DNA of 32,908 nucleotides, taken from the NCBI GenBank assembly GCA_028281365.1, contig JANQJZ010000007.1, positions 1-32,908 on the forward strand, written 5' to 3'. A model generated the notes under the pieces. The model did not search any database and was not told where the DNA came from. It saw only the letters and a list, made by a program, of their open reading frames with translations. The translations under genes were made by a program, and so were the position numbers. Positions 7,125 to 14,150 of this stretch are shown one piece after another (the first letter of the stretch is position 1; each line of letters opens with the position of its first letter). The stretch comes from Gammaproteobacteria bacterium. Lineage in GTDB: Bacteria > Pseudomonadota > Gammaproteobacteria > Eutrophobiales > Eutrophobiaceae.

Positions 7125-7849
7125 ATAATGTTGTAATTGATATTAATGACGTCAGTTTTAGTTACGGTAATGTTTCAGTACTGGAAAAAATTTCATTAAA
7201 GATTTTCGAAGATGAATTTATTGGCATCATTGGTCCTAATGCCAGTGGTAAAACTACACTATTAAAACTGATCCTGGGTTTACTCGAACCAGACAATGGA
7301 AATATTGAGAAACATAAGAAAGATGATAAGGAAATGTCTAATCTTATTGGTTATGTCCCACAACATATTACCTTTGCCAGGGATTTCCCTGTTACTGTCA
7401 GAGAAGTAGTCATGATGGGACATGTATCTTCAAGTTCAAGGCTCTTTCGTTTTAAAAAAGATGAGGTTGAAATAGCTAAAGACATAATGCAAATGTTGGA
7501 GATTGAAGAGATAGCCGATCGACAGGTCGGTGCTTTATCAGGAGGCCAATTACAACGTGTCTTAATAGCGAGAGCACTGGTCTGTAAACCTGAGATTCTG
7601 ATTCTGGATGAGCCAACTTCAAATGTCGATGCGCGAGTTGAAGAAGATATCTTTGCGCTTTTAAAAAATTATAGTGAGCATATGACGATTATTGTTGTTT
7701 CACACGATATCGCATTTATATCAGGTTATGTAGATCGTGTAGCTTGTTTAAATCGAACTCTTGTGTGCCACGATACAGAGTCTATAAGTGGCAAGATGAT
7801 CGAAGATTTGTATGACGCACCTGTAAAAATGATCCACCATCATCATTGA
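7121..7849 (+). CDS. znuC: Zinc ABC transporter ATPase ZnuC
   Basis: A 242-residue ABC ATPase that powers zinc import on the cytoplasmic face. It has the Walker A 'GPNASGKT' (38-45), the Q-loop in 'GYVPQH', the signature 'LSGGQLQRVLIARAL', the Walker B 'ILILDEPTSNVDA' and the H-loop 'VVSHD'. The protein ends in 'KMIHHHH', a short His tail seen in some ZnuC proteins and consistent with zinc. The start overlaps the znuA stop by 4 nt, and znuB follows after 4 nt, so the three are one translational unit. Confidence 0.92.
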   Translation: MNNVVIDINDVSFSYGNVSVLEKISLKIFEDEFIGIIGPNASGKTTLLKLILGLLEPDNGNIEKHKKDDKEMSNLIGYVPQHITFARDFPVTVREVVMMGHVSSSSRLFRFKKDEVEIAKDIMQMLEIEEIADRQVGALSGGQLQRVLIARALVCKPEILILDEPTSNVDARVEEDIFALLKNYSEHMTIIVVSHDIAFISGYVDRVACLNRTLVCHDTESISGKMIEDLYDAPVKMIHHHH

Positions 7850-7853
7850 TAAT

Positions 7854-8675
7854 ATGACTGAGTTTTTTACTGCATTAATCGAATATTCGTTTCTACAGCA
7901 TGCCCTGCTGGCTTGCTTATTAGCCAGTATAAGTTGTGGTGTGATTGGTAGTTATATCGTAGTGAAACAAATTAGTTTTCTCACTGGTGGCATCGCACAC
8001 TCAGTTTTGGCAGGTATGGGGATTGCGTATTTTTATAATGCTTCTCCAATTCTAGGCGCAATAATTGCGGCTTTGGTATCCAGTATCCTGATTGGATTGA
8101 TTAGTCTGCGCTGGAAGGAGCATGAAGATGTTTTAATTGCCGCATTTTGGTCAGCAGGCATGGCAATTGGCTTGTTATTTTTGTCGCGTACACCGGGTTA
8201 TAACATTGATCTTATGAGTTATTTATTTGGCAATATTTTGTTAATTTCGACAAATGATTTGTTATTGATGTTGTTGCTTGATTTGGTAATTCTTACTACG
8301 GTTCTATTTTTTTACAAACAATTTTTAATTAGTGTTTTTGATGAAGAGTTTGCCCGATTACGAGGTGTCAATACTGAGTTTTTTTATATTTTATTGCTGT
8401 GTCTTATTTCGATCACTATCGTTATTCTAATTCAATTAGTAGGTTTAATATTGGTAATTGCTCTATTAACCTTACCAGCTGCGACAGCAAACCAATATGT
8501 CTCTTCACTTTATAAGATGTTTTTTTTATCAGCATTAATATGTTTAGGTGTTAGTTTATGTGGCGTGTTCATTTCTTTTGGACCGGATTTACCAACCGGG
8601 TCAACAATTGTCTTAGTAGCGTGCTGTACGTATTTTATTTCGGTCTTTCTTAAACGTTTTATTAGTACTGCTTAG
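7854..8675 (+). CDS. znuB: Zinc ABC transporter permease ZnuB
   Basis: A 273-residue ABC-3 family integral membrane permease with about eight hydrophobic segments. Family landmarks include 'CGVIGSYIVVKQISFLTGGIAHSVLAGMGIAYF' near the N-terminus (written here as one segment, about residues 28-60), the 'FDEEFARLRGVN' coupling region that contacts the ATPase, and 'LVGLILVIALLTLPAATA' in the last third. It is the last gene of the zur-znuACB operon. It ends only 2 bp before the stop of the convergent aroG gene, so no separate terminator fits between them. Confidence 0.92.
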   Translation: MTEFFTALIEYSFLQHALLACLLASISCGVIGSYIVVKQISFLTGGIAHSVLAGMGIAYFYNASPILGAIIAALVSSILIGLISLRWKEHEDVLIAAFWSAGMAIGLLFLSRTPGYNIDLMSYLFGNILLISTNDLLLMLLLDLVILTTVLFFYKQFLISVFDEEFARLRGVNTEFFYILLLCLISITIVILIQLVGLILVIALLTLPAATANQYVSSLYKMFFLSALICLGVSLCGVFISFGPDLPTGSTIVLVACCTYFISVFLKRFISTA

Positions 8676-8677
8676 TT

Positions 8678-9733
8678 TTATTTATTTCGACGAGCTTGAC
8701 TTGCCTCGGCGAGATTTTTAATTAACTTAACTGTATTATCCCAGCCCAGACAAGCATCCGTAATACTTTGTCCGTAAACTAATTCTTTATCAGGTTTTAC
8801 ATCTTGACGTCCAGCCACTAAATGACTTTCGATCATTGTACCTATAATACGTTTATTCCCATTTGCAATCTGATCGGTTACTGCTTGGCCAACGTCGAGT
8901 TGTGCCTCATGTTGTTTTTTACTATTAGCATGACTTAGATCTACCATTATATTTGCAGGAAGATTTGCGGATTCTAATTCTTCAGAAACTTTTTCAATGC
9001 TATCAGGATCATAATTCGGTTCCTTTCCACCACGTAATATAATATGACAATCAGGGTTACCGTTCGTTGAGAATATTGCTGCATTACCTTCTTTTCTTAG
9101 TGAAAGAAAGTGGTGTGGTCGTATCGCTGCACCAATTGCGTCAACGGCAATCTTGGTTGTGCCATAAGTACCATTTTTAAATCCGACGGGACATGACAGG
9201 CCAGAAGCCAGTTCGCGGTGAACCTGGCTTTCGGTTGTTCTCGCTCCAATAGCCCCCCAGCTTATTAGGTCAGTAACATATTGAGGTGTAATTAAATCGA
9301 GAAATTCGGTCCCGGCAGGAACACCGATGTTATTTAAATCCAGTAACAGTTGCCTCGCCAGTCGCAGTCCTTTATTGATATTAAAACTGTCATCCAGGTC
9401 AGGGTCATTAATTAGCCCTTTCCAACCTACTGTAGTACGTGGTTTCTCAAAATAAACCCGCATTATGATTAAAAGGCTATCTGAATATTTATTAATTAAA
9501 GGTTTTAATCTATCGGCATATTCTTTAGCTGCATCGATATCGTGGATAGAGCAGGGACCACTGATGACTATGAGCCGGTCGTCTTTACCATGCAGAATAT
9601 TATGTATTGCATTACGGGTTTCTGCAGTCGTTTTTGCCGCTTCTTCAGTGATAGTTATTTCCTCACAGATCACAGAAGGCGATGTAACTGCCTTAATCGA
9701 TTCTATTCTTAAATCATCAGTAATATATTTCAC
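8678..9733 (-). CDS. aroG: DAHP synthase, class I alpha (AroG type)
   Basis: This enzyme condenses phosphoenolpyruvate and erythrose 4-phosphate, the first step of aromatic amino-acid synthesis. The 351 residues match the E. coli AroG/F/H length and align from the N-terminus ('MKYITDDLRI') to 'SITDACLGW'. Conserved active-site blocks are 'GPCSIHD', 'MRVYFEKPRTTVGWKG', 'GAIGARTTESQVHRELASG', 'GFKNGT' and 'DLSHANS'. The start is GTG, forced by an in-frame stop just upstream and supported by the N-terminal alignment, although no Shine-Dalgarno sequence is obvious. Which aromatic amino acid inhibits it cannot be read from sequence; AroF or AroH are alternatives. It follows hinT by 35 bp and is probably cotranscribed. 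Confidence 0.93.
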   Translation of the reverse strand: MKYITDDLRIESIKAVTSPSVICEEITITEEAAKTTAETRNAIHNILHGKDDRLIVISGPCSIHDIDAAKEYADRLKPLINKYSDSLLIIMRVYFEKPRTTVGWKGLINDPDLDDSFNINKGLRLARQLLLDLNNIGVPAGTEFLDLITPQYVTDLISWGAIGARTTESQVHRELASGLSCPVGFKNGTYGTTKIAVDAIGAAIRPHHFLSLRKEGNAAIFSTNGNPDCHIILRGGKEPNYDPDSIEKVSEELESANLPANIMVDLSHANSKKQHEAQLDVGQAVTDQIANGNKRIIGTMIESHLVAGRQDVKPDKELVYGQSITDACLGWDNTVKLIKNLAEASQARRNK

Positions 9734-9768
9734 GATTTATTTATTTTTATAAGGTTTTTTGTGATTGC

Positions 9769-10110
9769 TTAGCCAGGAGGCCAAATGAAATTACGACCTG
9801 CCAATAGATGGACATGGAGATGAAATACTGTTTGTCCTGCGCCTTCGCCGTTATTAATATTTAACCGGAATGCATTCTCATACCCTTCTTGTTTGGCTAT
9901 TTCTCCCGCCTTTAATAACAGATGCCCTAATAATTCCTGATCAGATTGTTCTGCGTCTACAATTCTGGGGATGGGTTTTTTAGGAATTATCAAAACATGT
10001 AAGGGTGCCTGTGGATTAATATCCTTAAATGCAAGACATAGATCGTCTTCATAAACGATATCAGCCGGAATTTCCTTGTTGATAATCTTACTAAATAGAG
10101 TTTCTGTCAT
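9769..10110 (-). CDS. hinT: HIT-family nucleotide hydrolase (HinT-like)
   Basis: A 113-residue histidine-triad protein. The N-terminal 'TLFSKIINKEIPADIVYEDD' and the catalytic triad 'HLHVHLLAGR' (H97, H99, H101) identify the HINT branch, which hydrolyses purine phosphoramidates such as adenylated lysine. The C-terminal 'WPPG' is the usual end for the shorter bacterial HinT proteins. It lies 35 bp upstream of aroG on the same strand. A TATAAT sequence sits on the minus strand at 10153-10158, placed to act as its promoter. Confidence 0.9.
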   Translation of the reverse strand: MTETLFSKIINKEIPADIVYEDDLCLAFKDINPQAPLHVLIIPKKPIPRIVDAEQSDQELLGHLLLKAGEIAKQEGYENAFRLNINNGEGAGQTVFHLHVHLLAGRNFIWPPG

Positions 10111-10152
10111 TATCTTAATACCTGGTTTCTATCGGGCAATTAGCGAGCAGCG

Positions 10153-10158
10153 ATTATA
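10153..10158 (-). promoter_or_regulatory. Putative -10 box for hinT-aroG
   Basis: A perfect TATAAT on the minus strand, 43 bp before the hinT ATG. The upstream spacer contains the small palindrome GCGCC-TAAAT-GGCG. No good -35 hexamer is present at 17 bp, so the call rests on the -10 sequence and position. Confidence 0.35.
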
Positions 10159-10206
10159 GCGCCTAAATGGCGAGAATAAATACTTTAGAGAAAATAAGAT
10201 TTATAA

Positions 10207-11379
10207 CTAGCGTAGAAAATAAGCAGAATGATTACCAAAATGTCTCATTTTGTCGTCAAACATAACTTGCTGAATAAATTTATCCAGGATCGATTCCTGG
10301 TTTTGACTGCCGTCATCATAATGAAAATGAAAAGTTGTCGTTGGCCCTGCTAACGATGGGATTGCAGCGAAGCTTGGTATACGGATATCAAATTTTTTTA
10401 CCAGTTTCAGTTCGTCCAGTTGTGACCTGACGTTATCAACTGTTGCAAGTATATAATTTGAGACAAACTCAGGTTGGTCCAGATGAATAATATGCCCGCT
10501 TTCTTCAGCTAAATATTGGTTACTATTCATACTGATATATTGCAAATCATTTTGCAATCTTGACCATTGTTGTTCGCGTCTGTCACCAAGATCATCATAC
10601 GCCCAAACGCGTTTCCCACGTGTAAGAATAGTAACCGGAAATGAATAGGGTGGATGATTAGTTAATTTTGAGACCTGCTTTGCACTGGCTTCCATATAAT
10701 CAAGTTCATTAAGCAAAGTGCTTTTTGATTTCATTGTTGACATTAATAAAAATGCAGTACGTTTAAATTCATTTGGGTAATTATCAGAAATGATTGGGTT
10801 TACAATACGAACTTGATAACTGTTTTTATATCTTAAATATTTATTATTTCTTTTGACCTTTATTCGTTTGAATTCTTCTGTGTCAAATTGCTCCGGATGA
10901 GATGAATCAACTAAAACCAGTCCAGCAGTCAATTGAGGATATTTGCTGGCAAAATAGCGTACGTTATAACCACCGAAGGAATGACCTACCAGAATATATG
11001 GACCGGATACCTTTGCTGCACTAAGTAGCCTTCTTAATTCGCTGGATATCCTTTCAGTTGTTCTGGGTCTGGGACCAGGATCGCTCCAGCCATAGCCGGC
11101 CCGATCGTAGCTACATATCCTCACATTTTCAGAGAGGTTCTTTTGTACTTTTATCCACTCCAGTGAAAAACCACCGATGCCTGAATCAATGATTACAGAT
11201 GGCGAACCCGTACCAATGCAATGAATATGTAACCGATGTGTCCCAATATTAATTAATTCGCCCGGGTATATTTTATCTTTTGCAAAAGTATTAATTGACA
11301 GCGTGGCTAGAGAAACAAAAAGCAAAGAGTAAGTAATAAAGTGAATAGTTTTCAATGTTTTTACATTACTTCTCACCAT
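10207..11379 (-). CDS. Secreted alpha/beta hydrolase
   Basis: A 390-residue alpha/beta-hydrolase with an N-terminal signal peptide or anchor (hydrophobic residues about 12-33, possible cleavage after 'INTFA'), so it probably acts in the periplasm or outside the cell. The fold is clear: oxyanion-region 'IDSGIGG', 'RICSYDRAGYGWSDPGP', the nucleophile elbow 'GHSFGG' with S134, 'LVLVDSSHPEQ', and a late catalytic His in 'ESGHIIHLDQPE'. The substrate is not predictable from sequence. About 60 residues beyond the catalytic His are unusual and end in 'HFGNHSAYFLR'. The ATG has AAGGAG 8 nt upstream. It stands alone, with no obvious operon partner. Confidence 0.85.
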   Translation of the reverse strand: MVRSNVKTLKTIHFITYSLLFVSLATLSINTFAKDKIYPGELINIGTHRLHIHCIGTGSPSVIIDSGIGGFSLEWIKVQKNLSENVRICSYDRAGYGWSDPGPRPRTTERISSELRRLLSAAKVSGPYILVGHSFGGYNVRYFASKYPQLTAGLVLVDSSHPEQFDTEEFKRIKVKRNNKYLRYKNSYQVRIVNPIISDNYPNEFKRTAFLLMSTMKSKSTLLNELDYMEASAKQVSKLTNHPPYSFPVTILTRGKRVWAYDDLGDRREQQWSRLQNDLQYISMNSNQYLAEESGHIIHLDQPEFVSNYILATVDNVRSQLDELKLVKKFDIRIPSFAAIPSLAGPTTTFHFHYDDGSQNQESILDKFIQQVMFDDKMRHFGNHSAYFLR

Positions 11380-11872
11380 TTCACATTCTCCTTTTGCTGG
11401 TCATTCACGAAGATTTGGCAAACCTCGTGTCATGAGGAGCTTATATCCAATATCGGTAAATCTGATGATATCCTGATGCGAATTCAATTTACTCATGTTC
11501 AAGCCTGTTAAAAATTTTGTAATCTATATTGAGTAAGGCAATAGCCATGCCAAATTTGTAATCTACATTGAATAACGCAAAGCTATACCAAAACTGTTTG
11601 ATTTGTTTATTAATTAAAATCATGGGCTTAAGACTTAAATTCCAGTTTATAATTTATAAACTGCTTGAATATAGTGCAATGCATCATTTTTATGGTGCAA
11701 TTATTTGATGGAATCAATGTCTCAATCTTCATACTATAAATAGTGTTTCCTGAGATGTTGATGCTTTAGTTATAACATTATTATTCAAGACAATAAATAA
11801 TAAATGCAGTCTATTTTTTATATCTGTTGGCTGATTGACGGCACATATTAATAAAGCTTAAGAGTTACAATT
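11380..11872. other. 493-bp gene-free gap, AT-rich
   Basis: I see no convincing gene here. The gap holds the two-copy tandem repeat at 11512-11589 and otherwise AT-rich DNA, which must contain the upstream promoters of the hydrolase (left) and of the lipoprotein gene (right). Neither promoter could be assigned with confidence. Confidence 0.6.
11512..11589. repeat. Two-copy imperfect tandem repeat, about 39-bp unit
   Basis: The unit begins AAATTTTGTAATCTATATTG at 11512 and again as AAATTTGTAATCTACATTG at 11552. The shared scaffold is AAATTTGTAATCTAyATTGArTAAsGCAA, ending GCyATrCC. The two copies abut. Such repeats can arise by slippage or bind a regulator twice. No function can be assigned. 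Confidence 0.6.
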
Positions 11873-12514
11873 GTGAATAAAGTTCGGAATATGGGTATAT
11901 TGGTTTTATCTGGTATTGGTTTGTTGACACTATATTCATGTCAGGCGGAAATGACTCCATTACAAGTCTCGGAAAGATTTTGGCAAGGAATTCAAACAAA
12001 CAATCTCACTAGTATTAAAAAATATAGTCTGCCGGAATCTTTTGAAGGTAATGATAATACGGACAAATTAGGTGAAATAAGGAATATTGAATTCGGTAGA
12101 GTAGTGATTGATGGTGAATTTGCTGAAATTGAAACAACAGTCACTATCATACAAAAAGATAATGAAGATCATATTACCCTCAACACTTACCTGGAAAATC
12201 GTAAAAATAACTGGTTCGTGAATTACGCTGGAACCGTACAGCCTTTGCAAGTCAACCAGGATATGGCTGAATTGATGGAAGGTATAGAAGAATTAACAGA
12301 AGAATTTGCAGAAGAACTGGAAGATTCATTTGGTGAATTCAAGGAAAAAGCAATTCCGAAAATTAAATCCAGGCTTGAGGAAGTAGAACAAGAACTCCGG
12401 GATAAAATTCCGGAATTGAAAAATATGATAGAGGAAGTTTTGAAAGACCTGGAAAAATCAATAGAGGAATCGTTCCCACCACCATCGGAAGAACCAAAAA
12501 CGCAGAAAACCTGA
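11873..12514 (+). CDS. Putative lipoprotein with NTF2-like domain and acidic coiled coil
   Basis: I do not recognise this as a named protein. The 213 residues start with a lipoprotein signal, 'GIGLLTLYSCQAE', in which C23 would be lipidated. Residues about 28-125 ('TPLQVSERFWQGIQTNNLTSIKKYS' region, then 'NRKNNWFVNYAG') resemble the DUF4878/NTF2-like fold of bacterial lipoproteins. Residues about 125-200 are a strongly acidic amphipathic helix rich in E, L and K that should form a coiled coil, followed by a Pro/Glu tail. The start is GTG at 11873, with AAGAG upstream; an in-frame ATG 18 nt downstream is possible but has no better ribosome site. It precedes another unknown envelope protein on the same strand. 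Confidence 0.7.
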   Translation: MNKVRNMGILVLSGIGLLTLYSCQAEMTPLQVSERFWQGIQTNNLTSIKKYSLPESFEGNDNTDKLGEIRNIEFGRVVIDGEFAEIETTVTIIQKDNEDHITLNTYLENRKNNWFVNYAGTVQPLQVNQDMAELMEGIEELTEEFAEELEDSFGEFKEKAIPKIKSRLEEVEQELRDKIPELKNMIEEVLKDLEKSIEESFPPPSEEPKTQKT

Positions 12515-12532
12515 ATAAATTTTATATTTACT

Positions 12533-12573
12533 AATATTAAGTTGATATAATAGATACAGAAATTCTTAATATT
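12533..12573. repeat. 9-bp AT-rich inverted repeat
   Basis: AATATTAAG at 12533-12541 is mirrored by CTTAATATT at 12565-12573 with a 23-nt loop. TATAAT lies inside the loop at 12546-12551, so the arms flank a candidate -10 box for the gene starting at 12620. The arms could be an operator or a weak hairpin. There is no U-tract to support termination. Confidence 0.35.
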
Positions 12574-12619
12574 TCCAAGCAAACCTTTATACGTGGCTAA
12601 TACAACTGGGGAGTGGGGT

Positions 12620-13159
12620 ATGAACAAGATATACGGTTTATTGATAATACTGATTTCTTTTTCATTAAATTTATATGCTATAGAGCCACAATTAGACCAT
12701 CAGGGAATGATCTATTTCAATATGACATTTGATGCTGGTTATTCAAGGAAAACCGAACATGATTTTGGATTTAGATTTGATAGAGGTTATGTTGAACCAG
12801 GAAGTAATATGACGGTGAATCAACTGGTTGGTAAACCTGCCATTATAAACCTGCAGATGAATAACAATGGAGTACAGGCTTTTGAGCTTAATGGGATTAA
12901 TTATTCCTATAAAGATTACGTTTTTTATGGCGCTGAAGGTGGTAATGCCAAGACAGCAGATACTGAAACTACTGGTGCGAAGACAACAGGTGCTAAAACG
13001 GCAGATACAGAAACAGCAGCTGTAGAGAATGAAACAATAACTACTGAAGAACAGGTTGTAGAAGAATCTGAGTTATCTAAAAGAATTGGTGAAATACCGT
13101 TAGGTGTATGGATAGGAGCGATTATTGGTATAGTTGCGCTAAGTGCAGGGACAAATTAA
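12620..13159 (+). CDS. Unknown exported protein with Thr-rich repeats and C-terminal anchor
   Basis: I do not recognise this protein. The frame is open from 12593, but the ATG at 12620 has GGGGAG 6 nt upstream and begins a clean signal peptide (MNKIYGLLIILISFSLNLYA), so it is preferred; this gives 179 residues. The exported part (about 21-110) is polar and beta-rich ('QGMIYFNMTFDAGYSRKTEHDFGFRFDRGYV' region). A low-complexity linker made of repeated AKTADTET and GAKTT units follows (about 115-140). A hydrophobic helix, 'GVWIGAIIGIVALSAG', ends the protein. The plan is an envelope protein held by a C-terminal membrane segment through a flexible Thr-rich linker. Confidence 0.7.
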   Translation: MNKIYGLLIILISFSLNLYAIEPQLDHQGMIYFNMTFDAGYSRKTEHDFGFRFDRGYVEPGSNMTVNQLVGKPAIINLQMNNNGVQAFELNGINYSYKDYVFYGAEGGNAKTADTETTGAKTTGAKTADTETAAVENETITTEEQVVEESELSKRIGEIPLGVWIGAIIGIVALSAGTN

Positions 13160-13243
13160 ATACAGGTAATCATTTCTTTATCTATAATAATTAGTAAATT
13201 TATTTGAATTAAAACTATAAACGGTAAATAACGGAGATGTTCT

Positions 13244-13903
13244 ATGTCATTAAGAATTAATGATGAGGCCCCAAACTTTACAGCCCAAACTACCCAGGGC
13301 GAGATAAATTTTCATGAGTGGATTGGCGATCAGTGGGCGGTATTGTTCTCTCACCCAAAAGATTTCACTCCGGTTTGCACAACCGAGCTGGGTTATATGG
13401 CTGGCCTGGAATCAGAATTCGCCAAACGGAATTGTAAGATTATCGGATTAAGTATTGATTCGGTCGATGACCATCATGACTGGTCCAAGGACATTGAAGA
13501 AACACAGGGTTATGCTGTTAATTACCCAATGATTGGTGATAGCGATCTGGCCGTAGCCAAACTTTACAACATGTTACCTGCAGAAGAAGAGGGAACTGCG
13601 GAAGGACGGACCGCTGCTACTAATGCTACTGTTAGATCTGTTTTCATTATTGGTCCGGACAAAAAAATTAAATTGATGTTAACGTATCCAATGACTACAG
13701 GACGAAATTTTGATGAGATTTTGCGTGTATTGGATTCCATGCAATTAACGGCAAAACATAAAGTCGCGACACCGGTAAACTGGAAGAAGGGTGAAGATGT
13801 CATTATTGTTCCAGCTGTATCTGATGAAGAAGCCAAGGATTTATTCCCAGATGGTTTTAAAACAATCAAGCCTTATCTTCGGACTACTAAACAACCGACG
13901 TAA
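13244..13903 (+). CDS. 1-Cys peroxiredoxin (Prx6 type)
   Basis: A 219-residue thiol peroxidase that reduces peroxides. The peroxidatic C45 sits in 'SHPKDFTPVCTTELG', preceded by the thioredoxin-like N-terminus 'INDEAPNFTAQTTQGEI'. The C-terminal extension 'TPVNWKKGEDVIIVPAVSDEEA...FKTIKPYLR' is the Prx6-family arm and distinguishes it from AhpC. No conserved resolving Cys is seen after C45, apart from C60 in 'KRNCKIIG', which lies in an internal strand. The ATG has GGAG 8 nt upstream. It is monocistronic as far as can be seen and points toward the repeat and tRNA-Ile2. Confidence 0.92.
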   Translation: MSLRINDEAPNFTAQTTQGEINFHEWIGDQWAVLFSHPKDFTPVCTTELGYMAGLESEFAKRNCKIIGLSIDSVDDHHDWSKDIEETQGYAVNYPMIGDSDLAVAKLYNMLPAEEEGTAEGRTAATNATVRSVFIIGPDKKIKLMLTYPMTTGRNFDEILRVLDSMQLTAKHKVATPVNWKKGEDVIIVPAVSDEEAKDLFPDGFKTIKPYLRTTKQPT

Positions 13904-13915
13904 ATATATTTAATA

Positions 13916-14050
13916 GATATTGGTGGGCCCGTAGGGCGAAGTGAAACCGATTGTCCTTAAATGGACAATCGCAGTTCACGAAGCACGAGTCAGGGATGAC
14001 GAGATGGATCAGTGTCAGGGATGGAAACTATATTAAGTTGAAATAAAATT
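13916..14050 (+). repeat. Structured repeat bounded by a copy of the tRNA-Ile2 3' end
   Basis: GATATTGGTGGGCCCG-TAGG at 13916-13935 repeats 14052-14072, which is the 3' end plus immediate downstream flank of tRNA-Ile2 (one base missing in the copy). Between the copies is a long hairpin CGATTGTCC/GGACAATCG (13948-13956 with 13963-13971), extended by GTGAA/TTCAC, then GTCA-GGGA-TGAC (13989-14000) and a second CAGGGATG motif (14016-14023). The order and the core CGCAGT..ACGAA.CACGA match the element next to tRNA-Met. Read on the minus strand, the long hairpin could also end the rpoD-tRNA transcript. Confidence 0.65.
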
Positions 14051-14056
14051 GGATAT

Positions 14057-14133
14057 TGGTGGGCCCGGTAGGACTTGAACCTACGACCAATGGATTATGA
14101 GTCCACTGCTCTAACCAACTGAGCTACAGGCCC
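14057..14133 (-). tRNA. tRNA-Ile2 (CAT anticodon, lysidine type)
   Basis: A full cloverleaf on the minus strand: acceptor GGGCCTG/CGGGCCC with one T-G wobble, D arm GCTC..GAGC, anticodon stem/loop GTGGA-CTCATAA-TCCAT, T arm GTAGG-TTCAAGT-CCTAC, A discriminator and encoded CCA (14057-14059). The anticodon is CAT, but the loop CTCATAA and the 'TTGGTCG' variable region resemble E. coli ileX rather than tRNA-Met, and an elongator Met gene is already present at 286-362. It should need TilS to make lysidine at C34 and read AUA. It lies 17 nt after rpoD and may be cut from the same transcript. Confidence 0.85.
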
Positions 14134-14150
14134 TGGAAATAAACCGAAAG

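Noticed and set aside
13916-14072. Attachment site of an integrated phage or island at tRNA-Ile2
   Set aside because: The direct repeats look like an att duplication, but the interval is about 115 bp, has no integrase and carries a repeat family element instead.
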